Shown: positions 1 through 13,274, numbered from the stretch's first letter. The stretch is 64,000 nt of DNA from Chondrosia reniformis (GCA_947172415.1 OX359197.1:496001-560000), one strand, 5' to 3'. Notes: generated by a model not told the origin, from the sequence alone. Numbers and translations: made by a program.

Positions 1-3000
1 TCTCACTAGATGGCAACACAGTTAGAGCTCTCAAGAAATTCTGGTGACTAAATACAGAAGAGATAACTTCTGAATATATATACGTATGCTTGAATGAATA
101 CAGACTTGGAAGAAAACTTTAAATGTACATGTGGTTATCATTTCAATGATATCATTATTAATAAAGAGTGTTCTTATCAGCATATGACATTGATGAATGA
201 ATCACACACATCTAAAATGTAACAGTGAAGTATTAGGAGTCCAAGATGAGTCTTCAGTCACTTGGCTGGTTAGGTATAAGAACTCCAGTGTTTATCTCTT
301 TTACAATCTGTATACTTTCACTCACCTAAATCCCCGTGGCATCAGAGAGTCAAGTTCTTCTTGAAACTGTACATATTGTCCTCCCTATACAATATATTAG
401 TATAGTTATATATACATATGTACTGTATATAATTACTGATTAATTATATAGGAGGTGTACATGTGAAGTATCTAGTACCTAGGTGAGTCACAAACCATCA
501 AAATTTAATATATAATAGTGTTTCAGTCTATACTATTAGTATACTTCTTAGCCTCCTATACGTATACATATATACATGTCATGATGACGTCTATAGTGAA
601 GTGGTTTTACAGGTTGTTATTATACAGAATCATCATAAATAACAGATTAGATAGTAAACAACATTTGGTGACTATATTTGTGCAACACAAACTACTTAAA
701 CATAAACAACATTTACTTTGTGGTGAGGTAATGATAAAATTTACTCCTTAAATAGATGACCCGTGTCATACGTATATATATGAGTAGAATATAACAAAAC
801 ATCTATATGTACTCTCACAAAAATATGATGCTAGCTTTATATACAGTACCTCAAGGATTGCTGATAACAAGAAAGAGTAGTAAACACATTCTTTACTACT
901 GCCAGAATCTTCTTCCTACATTAACACATACATAATAAATTCGTATGATGTAGCAATATATGTATTCTTGCAAAATAGGAATGCATGAAAAAGATAAAAA
1001 TGGTCAAAGCTGATCTCCTGAATAGGGTTATCCTAAAGAACTCTTATAGATCTTAAAGTTGGACTGGAGTGAGGTAGCCTGCATGTTTCCAGTGTGAACA
1101 TTGCAGCTGGTATATACTGGAAAACGTATTGCTACACCAGCCAATTCGTGTAGTGCCATCTATAACTACAATCCTTCAAGTCCTTCTGGGTACTACTGGA
1201 TAAAGACTTCTTCATCTCCTCAACAAGTCTACTGTGATATGGATACCACAGCATGTGGAGTGAGAGGAGTCATGCGCATAGCCTATCTGGATACCAGTGT
1301 ATCAGATACCTGTCCCAGTAATCTTACTAAGTATGAGGTCAATGGTAAAACTATGTGTGGCAGACATAATCGAACAGTTCCATGTGATTCTGTATATTAC
1401 CCATCTCATGGAGTAGAGTACAGTAATATTTGTGGTAGAGCAGTTGGTTACAGTCAGAAGGGTACAGTAGCTTGTGGTTTTTGGTGGAGTAGCAATACTT
1501 TCTACTGGCACAACAACTCAATTAATGGTCTCTATGCAACTGGTGTCATAATAACAAGAGGTCCTTCTAATGATCGTAATCATGTCTGGACATTTGCTTC
1601 CGGTCGACAAGAAGCGAATTATGATGTTTGTAACTGTCCCTGTGCTTCAGGTGGAGATGCTGCTCCCAGTTTTGTTGGAAACAACTATTTCTGTGAATCA
1701 GCCACAAAATACGAACCTCCAGTAGGTGATGGACATCAGTGGTACACTAACTACACATTGTGGCAAGGTAATTGTTATGAAGGTAGCTACTGTTGTCCTG
1801 ACGATGGAAGACCATGGTTTAATGTAGATCTTGACTGTCCCACTACTCAAGATATAGAAGTACGCTGGTGTGGATATCCAGGGCTTAATTTATATGGCAA
1901 TATAGCAACAGAGATTTTGGAACTTTTTGTGTACTGAAATGATAGATACATAGTTAAGTCACTTTCTCAACACAAAAATATCTTTTCAACAGAGAAATAC
2001 GTAGATAAGATAAATCTTACCTTTTCAATATTAACTGAAAATATGTCTGCCATAAGATCCATTTTAATTGCACTTCATAATACAACATATACCATTTATT
2101 TAGGCTATACTGCACGTATATATGCATACCATATTGTATAATGTATGTACATAAGACGCTGATTGTTATAAAGCACACACCTCATTCACCCCCTCATGCA
2201 AGCTACAGTAGTGTGATGACTACTCAATGTACCTTATAAACCAAATCTGATTGGCCCATTTTTAACTAAAAGTCTGTGAATGCAAATTAAAATCACTTTC
2301 ACGAGACAAAATATACTTTCAATAGTAACTATATAGACAAATGTCTAATTATCACTATCAAAGTCTATATAATGTATTACTATTACTAAACACTTTTGTT
2401 ATAATACTGCTATTGGCTGTTAAATCCCTCTGGATCAAATATAGGGTGTTAATGTACGTATGTTACCAAGGTTCAAGAAATGTACAAAGTGATAGAAGTG
2501 TAGATGTTACAGTTTATTGTTGGATAGATTTATAGTAAAAACACTCAATTCATAATGTACATACAAGTGTATTATACTATTTTAATACCACACTTACTGT
2601 ATACATATGATAAACATTCAACTGTGCGGTATGTGTATATCTTATGAAAGATCTTAAATTGAGTTTGGTGAGTTTTAAAGATTTAAATAACATAAACCAT
2701 CCCTCAGATAAACACATTTGAGTACCACATTTGTATATATATACTGTAGATTGCTATAATTATGTACATATGAGACTACCTTTTCAATTAGGGACTTGTA
2801 CAATTCAACTGCATCTCTCCAAAACTTGTTTTCCAGAAGTACTTTCAAAGCAAGTACTTTACTATTTTGTATCTCACTGTAAATAAACAAACAAAGTATA
2901 CTGTACATGTAGCTACTAGTAATAACGATGGTAAAGTAGGTTTCTTCTAATATAATCCACTTTCAGAAATTTGATACCTTGATTATCACATATTTATTAA

Positions 3001-6000
3001 AAATGACACTTCACTTTAGTGACCTCTACCACTTCACCATGATGATCGCATCAACTTCATATGTTGACCACACCCACTTCATATGTTGACCACACCCACT
3101 TCATATGTTGACCACACCCACTTCATATGTTGACCACACCCCCTTCATATGTTGACCACACCCACTTCATATGTTGACTAAACCCACTTCATATGTTGAC
3201 CACACCCACTTCACATGTTGACCACACCCTTTGATACAGTGACTACAAGTACGACATACGTATGTACCTTTGTAATACGATATGGCACTTGATTTTAACT
3301 GCACTTTCCAACCACTCATTATCAGTTGTACTGTTACCATGGAGATTAGTTGGTAGTGCTTCAAGTGCTCTCAGCCAAAAGAAGTCTTTCTTCACAGAAC
3401 GAGGAAAAGCTGTCTTGTGTCTAGTCTGGAGACTGCGAGCTTCACTCACAAACAAAATAAATGGAATCTAAGTGACAAAGAAAAGAGATAATAAATATTC
3501 CTTATATGCACGCACACAACAAATGGGATCCATACTCCTTCAATACATCCCTTATTTGTATTGGTAGGCATAAACTGGGCTCCATAAATGATTGTTGCAT
3601 AACAATTTCACAAGTCACAAATTAATATGCAACCTGCATGCATCTATATCCAATATTATGTCCTTCTCTTTAGAAAGATGACCCTTTCTAAAGATAAGTT
3701 CAACGCAGTTAGAAGGAATCCTTACTCTATTATTATGTCCTTCATAAGTCCTTAGCACATTTGGTGATGATTACGAGGACTGCTATATTATACATATACA
3801 TAAAATATACCTTTATTATAAGTGTATATATGTACCGTACTATATGTCATATATACTAGTTATATTATAATGAGGAAAAAATATTACTAATGAGGGCTTC
3901 CTTATCTCAAATAGCGTTCATTTAAATGCAGTTTCTTTGTATACCTCAAGTAGGTACTTACCAGTTCATTTGGCTCCTCCTGATATAACAGACTACAGGT
4001 CAACTCAAAGAACAGTAGTTTAGGGGTCCTGTCCAAATCTAAGGAAACGGACACCAGGGCAGGGGACACCTCCGCCACCAGCATGGCCTTCCAGTTGTGG
4101 TTACCCACGTGAGCAGGTACATTTTTACAAGCTACATACATAATAATATTATTACTACACATACATATACATATAATTACGTCTACATATACACACATAA
4201 AGATATTATTACTACACATATGTATACATATAATTACTACATATACACACATAAAGATATTATTACTACACATATGTATACGTACATATAATTACTACAT
4301 ATACACACATAAAGATATTATTACTACACATACATATACATATAATTACTACATATACACACATAAAGATATTATTACTTATATTATTACTATACATTAC
4401 TATGCATATATACATGTATTATTACAATAATGTCTAGTTCTTTGTAATTATAACTGATGAAAGGTGGAATTCTGCAGCTGTCTAGCCAAGTGGAAAAAGT
4501 AAGAAAAGTTGGTATTTAAAATTGTATCATCAGCCAAAAAGTTCTATAAGATTTTCCCAAGTAAGTAGTCCAGAAAATAGTGTTCATTCTTGAACTATTC
4601 TAAGTATTTATATGCTTCATTAGCATGTTATATATATGCCAATCATATCTACAGGAAAACTATGTTCAGATTATAGGTATGCACTGTATGTAGACATTCC
4701 ATTAACCTTCCTCAAATTTGTCAATATTGAGGTAGTTCCTTATTCCCCGAAGCGTCTCCTGTGGGCGTGTCATTGTCAACTTCTCAATGCTGCACTTCAG
4801 TGACATGGCTATCGTATCTGTTGGGGGTCGGTCTTGGCTGTAAAATGACAGGAGCTTACCCTTGACCTCATCTTCAATCTTTGGTAAACTGGCCTGAAAT
4901 CAAGTGGTACAGAAGTGGGTACATGAAAAATCTAAGATACCATTTTCCTACATGCTATATGCCTATTCTGTAAAAAGAGCCTATAGGGGAACTAAACCTA
5001 AAGAGAGCTTTAGATGAAGATACAGGAGTCTTTTCTTCCTTCTTCCTTCTTTTCCCTTCTTTCATCTTCTTCTCCACTGGGTCAGACAGCCGTTTCTGGG
5101 AATTCCACCCTTCATCAGTGATCCTGGGAGTCTTTGTCTTTTTCTTGATCTTCTGTGAATCCTTGGCTCTCTATGCTAAATCTAGGGGCCTTATATACAC
5201 TATTTTGGCGCCAAAAGTTAAATAAGGTGTTAACTAAGACACATGATGAAATTTAATTTTATGAAAGGAATGTAGGTCCAATTAACTTTTATGAATTAAT
5301 TATAAATCTATTAGTAATCTTGCTTGTACAGGTAAAACAGACTCAGCATAACTATAGACACAAGTAGGACATATTACGCAAGTCTACCCTTAGATCTTCT
5401 AGTAGTATAACATTTCTTTGGAGGTGGGGTAACACAATATGGGGTAACATGTAAGTCAGTAATGAGAAGATCATTCCTCACCCTCTAACACTACATCCTA
5501 AATCCTTACACAACTGAATTGCAATATTAAAGCAATGTTAGGTTTCCAAAACACACAAATATGTCTGCTATACAAAGTTAATGTATGGTGAGAGATAGGG
5601 CAAATTTTAAGTTCCATAAAAATTTCAAAATTTCATTGGACATACTCCATAGGTGTCTGTGAATGCTGACACAAAGTCACAGCTTCATATCTTTCCATTT
5701 GATAGAGTTACATAACTAAGTTAATGTACTGTATTGTTAGAGAAGTAGAATAAAACTCTTGTATCATCATCCAAAGCTCTCACTAGGTTTAGTTCCCTAT
5801 AGGCCTTTACTCTAAAGTAGGTGCAGCATGTAAGAAAAATGGTGTATTCATTCAGTAATAATAGTAATTTTTCAAAATGAACTGTAATGTCACATGATAA
5901 ACAGGCTATATATATCGAGATCAAAAAATATTTTAAACAGTTTAAACTACATATGCACAATTGGACTGTCATGGTAACTGTATGTTGTTCACAAAAATAC

Positions 6001-9000
6001 TGATGTACTCACATCCTTCCAAGCCAGGTGGTTTAGTTTTGTCTCATACTCCTCATGTAGTCTTCTGAACTCCTCCAAATATGGTACTACAAAGGAACAT
6101 ATACAGTAATTACAGGGAGGTTCACTAATCATCATGCCACCTTCACATGAGGTGACACATTTTGGAGACTGTGTGTCTGATGGGAGGGCCTCCAACTTAG
6201 TTGTTACCATGGCAACCTGCTGAGGGAGACTAAAAGTAAACAGAAGTAGTGCCACCTTGCAAATGAATATAATTAAAAGGTGCCCAAAAATAAACATTAT
6301 ATTGGACCACCCAGCTCAGAAGGTAAACTTCACAGGAAACAGACAATGAATATGATTAAAGGCAACAAATCCATCCAACGACCACTATTATAAAAGCAGT
6401 TGGAGTCTGTTAGAGTCACTTCACCAGCTAAGAGTTATCAAAGAATATACACTCAGCTCTGGGGCCTAATCTATGGTGTGGACCAGTGGGGACTACCCTG
6501 TGGGCGGGGTCAGAGGATGAGTATAAAAGAAGCTAGCCTTGAAGTTAGAGCTCATTGTAGCAAATCTCAGATAAGGTATCAGGAAATATTTCTTGCTTGA
6601 ATCTATATATGAGAATGGTATTGCATGTTGACTCTCTTCTTGCAGGCTATATTTAAAAGATCTCCATAGAGATCTAGGAAGAAGACAGTTACATTAACAC
6701 AAGTGTTCCTTTCCATCTGTCTCTGAACAAACTACAGACAAACTGGGAGGAGAGAGATTCTGATTGTTCTACCTGCTGAAGACAACCTCTATAGCAGACC
6801 TTTCTATTACCTACTGGTAGCTTGGTCTATATTGTTTCTCTAATTTTACAGGTACAAACAAGCCCAGCAAGTTTTAAGGTACATAAATAATAAAACCACA
6901 AACATTACATATTCATGAGACAAATAGGCCATTAATTGATGCATACTTCAACCAGAGTATTATGTAATCACAATAATAGAACTATACTTAAAGTACTTCC
7001 TGTTTGTAATATTACTCAGCAATGGTGTCTAGTAACACTTAACAACATTTATAACAAGGTTAGGCTATTCCATTACATCAGCAAATATCATTGAAAAAGA
7101 ACTTAAAATCGACCATTAATAGCACCCGATGCTCTGTGCAGCTGTTATTCAGTGGTTCCGCACTGGGCTGGTAGTGCTGGTTGTCATGTGACTTGTTGCA
7201 AGTTCTGGGACATGGTATCCATTCAGTCTTGCTTCAAGTAACTGTGACTTCTGGTACGTTAATGGATCTACCCTGCCTTGCCTGGTGTTAGGAATACAAT
7301 CACTGGATGAGACAACTGCTGATACAGGGCCAGCTTAGGGCTACAAAGTCAACCGTTTTATACAGTTATATGAATTTCGATAATGCATTTTTTATTAATC
7401 TGACTTGAAGTACAAGCCTATACCGTTTATGCTCTTCTTTCGGTCGCAGGCTTGGGTAATTGTTTACGCTGTGTCACTGCTGTTGCAACAATTGACTTTG
7501 ACTTGTGTGTGACTCCCCCACTGATTTTTTCTCATTTTTGAATCGCAAAGAAAAGTCAACACTATTTTTAACTTAGTCATCTAGCAGCACACTGACACAA
7601 AGTGGGTAATTGCAAAACAAGAAATTTACTTTAAATTTAAGTATAGTGCAAAGTTAAATTATGCTATTTGGTAATGATTCACAAAGAAACTAGGGTAATT
7701 CCCTTTAGCAATTATCAATGATTTGCTTGTACAGTGAGGATGATATTAAGAAGGACCTCAGTATATTCGTACGTATATACGCACATATACCCTTTATTGT
7801 ATAGTAATATTTAAGACTGTTTCTATGTTCAACTGCTATTCTTTTCATGTACGTAGCTATATGCTAAACATGGAACAGGCATTTATAGCCTTGCTGTTTG
7901 TTGTATTATGTAAGTACACATATACATACATACATACACATGCAGACACCACATAATACCATGATGACAATAATTTAAAATTATTTTTATTCATACACGT
8001 ATATTTAGGTGTTGCCATAGTGATCACATATTATGCTGCAGTCAAGTTATATAAAAGACATCAAGTCATGTCCAGTGAGGAGACTAGTTATGATAAAGAC
8101 AAATCTAAACTTGTTATTTAATTATACAAGAGATACTAACTACTCTTCACACACTTTATCTACTTCATCAGTCACTTTTTAACTTTCACATTTAACTAAC
8201 CAATCTTTTTATTTAGCGAGGTCAGAATAAAACCATCATCCTTCTTCTTTAAGAACTCCAACGTCTCCTTCTTCAATATATCCTTATATACCGGATGCTA
8301 CGTGGTAGTATACATATTTATATTAGTATTTGGTTTATATGTAGTTGATTATTCACGTACATTTATATTAGCACATGTAGTCACTGTTAAAGGGTGGAAT
8401 TCCCAGAAACAGCTGGCTGGCCCAATACAGAAAAAGTGAAATGGAAGGAGAAAACTCTTGTATTCTCATCCTAATCTCTCACTGGGAGATTAGTTACCTA
8501 GCTATAGGCCTTTATAAAGTAGATGTAGCATGAATGGTGTATTGATTATTCATACAGTAGTGCATATATATTAGTATATACAGTATCACAGGATCAATCT
8601 CAGGTCCTGTTTGAAACTCTATGAACAGCCAGGTTTCAAAAGGTATGAAAGTATGTATAAATTAGGAAAGGGGACTGTTAAAATTTGAAACCAGTGAAAT
8701 TAATCTGTTAGCACATTCTTGAGCACCCTTTGAAACCTGGCTGTTTAAGAAGTTTCAAACAGATTTCATGCCATATGAAAACTGAAATTGTATGTTATAA
8801 TTAGAGGAAGTTATACAAGTAAGGTCAAACTACGTATATACACAGTCAAGGTATATATAGAGAAGGACTTACCTCGGCCATAATAGCAACAAGAAGACCT
8901 GGGTTCTGAAGGCCTTTGACAGACATGCTTACAAGGTCCTCTGTCACTGGCAGCTTGAAGGGAGCTTCTGATTGAGTGAGGTCCTCTTCCTTGTCCTGTG

Positions 9001-12000
9001 ACACACTCTATCAGTAAACATGTCAATGTAACCATGGCAACAGTGCAGTACATAGCAACAGTGCAATGCATAGCAACAGTGCAGTGCATATACTGTAATA
9101 CAGTATACCAATCTCATGAGATTATGTGTAGATGCTGCAAGAGTTATCTAGAATCTAAAGTAATTATTTAATATAAAAAGAATGCCTCAACATCTGTACA
9201 TGTACTGTTTAACATTCACCAACTATTTATATACAATCACCACTTACATACATATACGTACATAAGTCACTTATGCAGTACATATATACACATAGGTCAT
9301 ATATAAAGCACATGTATATGTATATACTAATATATTGTACACATACTGCACATGTATATATACAAACACATTACCTTGTCCTTGGTCTCCATGACTACCT
9401 CGTGTATTTCATCCAGTGCATACTTGGAGCTCCACAGTTGGAGGTTCCACTTCCTGCACAGCTCAGCTGCATGTCTTGGTCCAGAAGTGAGGTAGTCCCA
9501 CGGTGTGGTACCATCAGCATTGATGGTCACAGGAAACTGACCTTTCACAAGAAATTCAGCTTGTTCGGTGATTTTATGACTCTAAAAATATATTTGGAGA
9601 CATACAGTCAATAAGGGGTGTGGCCAGGATGTGCATGGCCAATACGAATATGGGTCAAAAAGAGGTGTGGCAATATGGGGTGTGGCAATATCAATTAGAA
9701 GACCTAGTTCTACAGAACCATGTACAGATAGTCCAGTCAAAGAATCTCAGAGATCAATAAAAAACAAAAAGATCAGTTTTCCGGAGCAATATTATAAGAG
9801 TACATTGGGCAGGAAAATAAACATGGTATCTATATACTACTTAAATGATGGGCGGGGCAAGCAAACGTAAGTGGGTGTGACTATGCATTAAATGAGGTTC
9901 CAATACATTATACTGACCCTAATGATCCACAAAGCATCATCAGTCCAAAGACCAGCTGAGGGGGCGTGGCCTCCAAACCTCCACAGGTTGACCCTGTCTC
10001 CTTCATGCTCATCAGATATCCACACCATCTCACCGCTATGCTCATCATACAACCTAACAACACCACATACACCATCTCACCGCTATGCTCATCATACAAC
10101 CTAACAACATCACACACACCATCTCACCGCTATGCTCATCATACAACCTAACAACATCACACACACCATCTCACCACTATGCTCATCATACAACCTAACA
10201 ACATCACATACACCATCTCACCGCTATGCTCATCATACAACCTAACAACATCACACACACCATCTCACCACTATGCTCATCATACAACCTAACAACATCA
10301 CATACACCATCTCACCGCTATGCTCATCATACAACCTAACAACATCACACACACCATCTCACCGCTATGCTCATCGTACAACCTAACAACATCACACACA
10401 CCATCTCACCGCTATGCTCATCATACAACCTAACAACATCACACACACCATCTCACCACTATGCTCATCATACAACCTAACAACATCACACACACCATCT
10501 CACCGCTATGCTCATCATACAACCTAACAACATCACACACACCATCTCACCGCTATGCTCATCGTACAACCTAACAACATCACACACACCATCTCACAAC
10601 TTACGTATATATGACTGGACTCATACACTAGCTTAACATATTTGAAGTATTGACTATTCTCACCAATAAGTCATTCTATGAATAAGTGGTTTCAATTTTT
10701 ATTTATCCTAATTTGAGAGTTATCAGTATATTATTCCTCAATTGCCTGCTAGAGTTCACATGTAATCAACTAGAAACAACTGTACACATCACATACACCA
10801 TCTCACAACGTATATACGTATGACTGGAATCGTAGTAGTGTGTACACTTACCGAATGAGTCCTTTGTACAGAATGCCAATGTAAGTTTGATAACAAAACA
10901 TTTCCAAGTTAGTCATCTCGGTCACAATTTGACTTCTCTGTTCTTTAGCCGGATGACCAAATCTTGGAAAGTGCTCATGAAAATCACTCAGTTCAACTAG
11001 CAGGCGTTCTTTCAGTGACCATTGAGATGCATCCTTGCACAGCCAGACCTCATGGACTTGGCCATTATTTAGCAGAATTGTAATTTTTTGGTCGCACACA
11101 TCAACAGTGACTGCAACTACACTGCAGGGTGACTTCTATATAGAGATGTCCATAAAGTACAATAATAAGAAAACACAACTATATATATGTAAAGGGCTAT
11201 ACATATGTACAAAGTAGTAATAGCAGATACTGATCGTACATCTTAACATACTTTTGTCAGTAAACTTGCTATCTTGACTACAACACTCTTGTGGGTACAT
11301 CCGGGCTTAAGCCGTCTCACAAGTAATGGAAGGGTTTTACCCCATAAAAATGGCTGAAGAATGGATATCACAGGGAAGCGGCATACAATGTGTCTACTGG
11401 TGCAATAGCACATCAATGAATTAGTATAGTACCATTAAAACTTGGTCTTTGATGTTCCAAAAATAGATAAGATTCTGCTGGATAGCAGATCTACAGGAAT
11501 TAAGCTACAATACTAAGTATTACTACTATCATCATATAGATAGACCACTCACCGCGCCCATATTGCCACCATACTGTCAGTAGCATATAGGTGGACATTA
11601 GTACATCCTTCAACGATCCGCAAACTGGATTTCATTCTGTAGTCTGGAAATGGAAAACTGATCAAAGTAAATTATTAGCTAGTACATTATATATACAAAC
11701 TATCCCAGTGCTAAAGACCAGGTTTAGAAGTCAAAAAGTACTAATGAAGAGTGAAGTTTGCATAAACACCTGTCTAGCCTAGAGAAGAGAGTGAGAGGAA
11801 GTTAAGAAAACTGAAACCTCACCTAATGCTCTATATTATTAGATAAATAGATCAACGAATATAAAAGTTACTAGAGAGAGTTTTACTTACAATATCTGTT
11901 CTGTCCTAATATAGGAGTGTATAGCATAGTACCTAAATCTGATGATAGACTTTGTTGACAAACAGCAAAAGTCACTTGTTCATCTTCTGTTGGCTGGCAT

Positions 12001-13056
12001 TCACTCCAGATTACTATCTGTGTGTTGGGTACCATGACAACGGAATGGAGATCCCCTTTAGCACTTAACTGGTAGGTTCTTCCCTTATTCCACTTCCTAG
12101 TCTCAACTGAATACAACCATTGCTCAGTGTAGCCATTTTTCAGTACCTGAGATTAGTATAAGGACACATTTTTTATCATTAACATGCATTTGCATCAAAA
12201 CTTAATATATGCAAATGCTACACTGTACAGTCAATCTATATACAAGTATATTTATATTTTCATTACAAACTTTAGCCAAAAGCTGTTAGGATAAATTTAA
12301 TCTGTTTATTTTGTGTAAAAGTTACACAGCTGCATATATATGCATATATTACATAATCAACTCACCAGATATACCTGTCTCATGTTACTGTTGTCACTAA
12401 GTATGGATATCAGAGGTACGTGGACAACAAGAAGAGGATCAAAGTGGTGCTCCTGGACATCGTAGTGAGGCATTTGGGAAGAGGCGGACTTCGGTGAGTT
12501 GTCAAACACAAATACTTCTTGATCTTAGAGCATAAAAGAGATTATTACTAACTTACATCTCAATCACATAGTAGTAGCTAATTCAGATAGTAGATTTTAC
12601 AATTAAGATAATATTCATTTCTTCATCTAAATCCCAAGACAAAGTCAAAGAATTACGTATACTCTATTAACATCATAATTTAGAGTATATGAGTATAAAA
12701 TCTAGCGAGAATTCAACTGTCTATATTTTCCATGTAATATCAACCACTAAAAGTGAATATACGTATACTCAAACCTCGGTAGATTGACATATAAGGTTAT
12801 GAAAGTTTAAAATAAATCTTCTTACCTTCTCTTGTAGGTTTAATTATAAACACATGTCCTGGATGGACAAAAACGTTATGTACTGTGTTTCCTACGACCT
12901 TCTCTGTGGACCGTCTAAATAGGGCTCGAATAGCCTTCAAAACAAGAAGTAGATAGAATAACCTTAAACCAGAGAAATCACAGAGTACAGTTGAAAGCTT
13001 ACGCGAGCATCTTTTAGTGGCCAAACATCCCAAAGTCTTTGAACGTCGAAGCGCAT
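1..13056 (-). CDS. HPS6: HPS6-like BLOC-2 subunit, 19 exons, C terminus cut by left edge
   Basis: Exons, 5' to 3': 13003-13056 (ATG at 13056), 12826-12934, 12366-12523, 11891-12146, 11553-11643, 11252-11393, 10852-11135, 9918-10053, 9375-9581, 8873-8995, 6141-6216, 6013-6086, 4707-4893, 3962-4131, 3268-3467, 2780-2876, 850-915, 326-384 and 47 to beyond position 1. All junctions are GT..AG and the phases agree throughout, giving about 845 residues. The N-terminal half reads as beta-propeller strands and the C-terminal half as helical solenoid. Segments such as FFELTCSLLYQEEPNEL and LALKVLLENKFWRDAVELY, in that order, resemble remembered vertebrate HPS6, as does the start MRFDVQRLWDVWPL. In animals HPS6 joins HPS3 and HPS5 in BLOC-2, which acts in the cytosol in endosome-to-lysosome-related-organelle trafficking. 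The identity is by eye. HPS3 was the other candidate and fits less well. Confidence 0.65.
1107..1937 (+). CDS. Fibrinogen-like domain exon (3' part of a secreted or surface protein)
   Basis: One open frame of 277 codons ends at TGA 1935-1937. There is no ATG at its start. An in-frame TGA lies just upstream at 1093, and a cag acceptor ends at 1106, so this is probably a terminal exon with 5' exons not seen. The N-terminal part has CSAIYNYNPSSPSGYYWI followed by VYCDMDT, the usual opening of fibrinogen C-terminal-like domains (C..I....P...SG.Y.I......VYCDM). More than 15 cysteines and several N-glycosylation sites (NLT, NRT, NNS, NYT) fit an extracellular disulphide-bonded fold. It lies inside an intron of the HPS6-like gene on the opposite strand. 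The downstream half is not a clear canonical fibrinogen domain. An isolated, dead exon cannot be excluded. Confidence 0.6.
   Translation: MVYTGKRIATPANSCSAIYNYNPSSPSGYYWIKTSSSPQQVYCDMDTTACGVRGVMRIAYLDTSVSDTCPSNLTKYEVNGKTMCGRHNRTVPCDSVYYPSHGVEYSNICGRAVGYSQKGTVACGFWWSSNTFYWHNNSINGLYATGVIITRGPSNDRNHVWTFASGRQEANYDVCNCPCASGGDAAPSFVGNNYFCESATKYEPPVGDGHQWYTNYTLWQGNCYEGSYCCPDDGRPWFNVDLDCPTTQDIEVRWCGYPGLNLYGNIATEILELFVY
3055..3230. repeat. 22-bp minisatellite, about 8 copies
   Basis: The unit cttcatatgttgaccacacc plus ca repeats head to tail with few changes. It lies in the HPS6-like intron just downstream of exon 3268-3467. Confidence 0.95.
4138..4378. repeat. AT-rich tandem repeat of about 57 bp, four copies
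   Basis: Each copy contains catataattactacatata followed by cacacataaagatattatt. The array lies beside the 5' end of HPS6-like exon 3962-4131. Open frames across it are repeat artefacts. Confidence 0.85.
4924..5160 (-). repeat. Interspersed repeat family R1, long copy
   Basis: The family recurs throughout the window. Reading on its own strand it begins near gggtcactgatgaagggtgg, continues through aattcccagaaacagctgtc, and ends near gatgtagcatgtaagaaaat. No clear terminal inverted repeat was found. It is either a short non-autonomous element or a SINE-like sequence. This copy lies in a HPS6-like intron. Confidence 0.75.
5560..5715 (-). repeat. Interspersed repeat family R2, copy
   Basis: This is the reverse complement of a sequence found three times in the third RAB gene's intron (48010-48235, 48236-48310, 49855-49990). 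It shares the stretch around gtatggtgagagatagggca. Confidence 0.6.
5745..5865 (+). repeat. R1 repeat, 3' half
   Basis: It contains the R1 core aaagctctcactaggtttag and ends at the aaaatggtgtattcattc tail. It is intronic in the HPS6-like gene. Confidence 0.7.
7861..8121 (+). CDS. Two-exon gene for a 53-residue single-pass membrane protein, nested in a HPS6-like intron
   Basis: Exon 1 is 7861-7909 and exon 2 is 8009-8121. The donor is gtaagt, the acceptor is tatatttag, and the phase 1 junction restores the frame. The product is about 53 residues from the first ATG (50 from the second, at 7870). Its N-terminal half is one long hydrophobic helix, FIALLFVVLCVAIVITYY, followed by a basic stretch KLYKRH and an acidic/serine tail ending DKDKSKLVI. 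The layout fits a small integral membrane protein. I do not recognise the family. It lies antisense inside the 2.6-kb intron between HPS6-like exons 8873-8995 and 6141-6216. The short length means chance cannot be ruled out, but splice signals, phase and protein character all agree. Confidence 0.55.
8389..8565 (+). repeat. R1 repeat, nearly full copy
   Basis: It runs from agggtggaattcccagaaac to gatgtagcatgaatggtgta, diverged from the copies at 53-60 kb. Confidence 0.75.
8608..8762. repeat. Foldback (inverted-repeat) element
   Basis: The left arm gtttgaaactctatgaacag then ccaggtttcaaa is matched in reverse by tttgaaacctggctgttt then aagaagtttcaaac, with about 90 bp between the arms. It is probably a MITE and is intronic. 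Confidence 0.75.
10020..10600. repeat. 47-bp minisatellite, about 12 copies, overlapping an exon boundary
   Basis: The period is 47 bp. On the minus strand each unit carries ttgttag followed by gttgtatgatgagcatagcg, which is the acceptor and first coding bases of HPS6-like exon 9918-10053. The exon's 5' end is therefore the last unit of the array. Confidence 0.9.
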
Positions 13057-13274
13057 AGTTCGAAAGAGATCTAGCTAAAAGTGTACAGTCACATGAGGGG
13101 ACTTTCCCTATAACTTGCATATATGCAGTAGTTTTTACAATTATTAGCATTCAATCATAAAATACATAATACACTTTTAATTCAATCATAATTGAATATA
13201 CATTAAATGTACAAACGGTTAAAGTTATGGTAAAAGTATAAGTAAAAAAACAAAAATATCCAAGAGTTTACGAG

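Noticed and set aside
10020-10600. Regular repeat array that might suggest CRISPR
   Set aside because: Units are contiguous 47-bp copies without unique spacers, in a eukaryotic intron. It is a minisatellite.
1-13056. HPS3 or KNTC1/ROD as the identity of the long minus-strand gene
   Set aside because: HPS3 shares a few short stretches, and KNTC1 showed no matching segments. HPS6 matches at the start, the middle and the C-terminal part in the right order.
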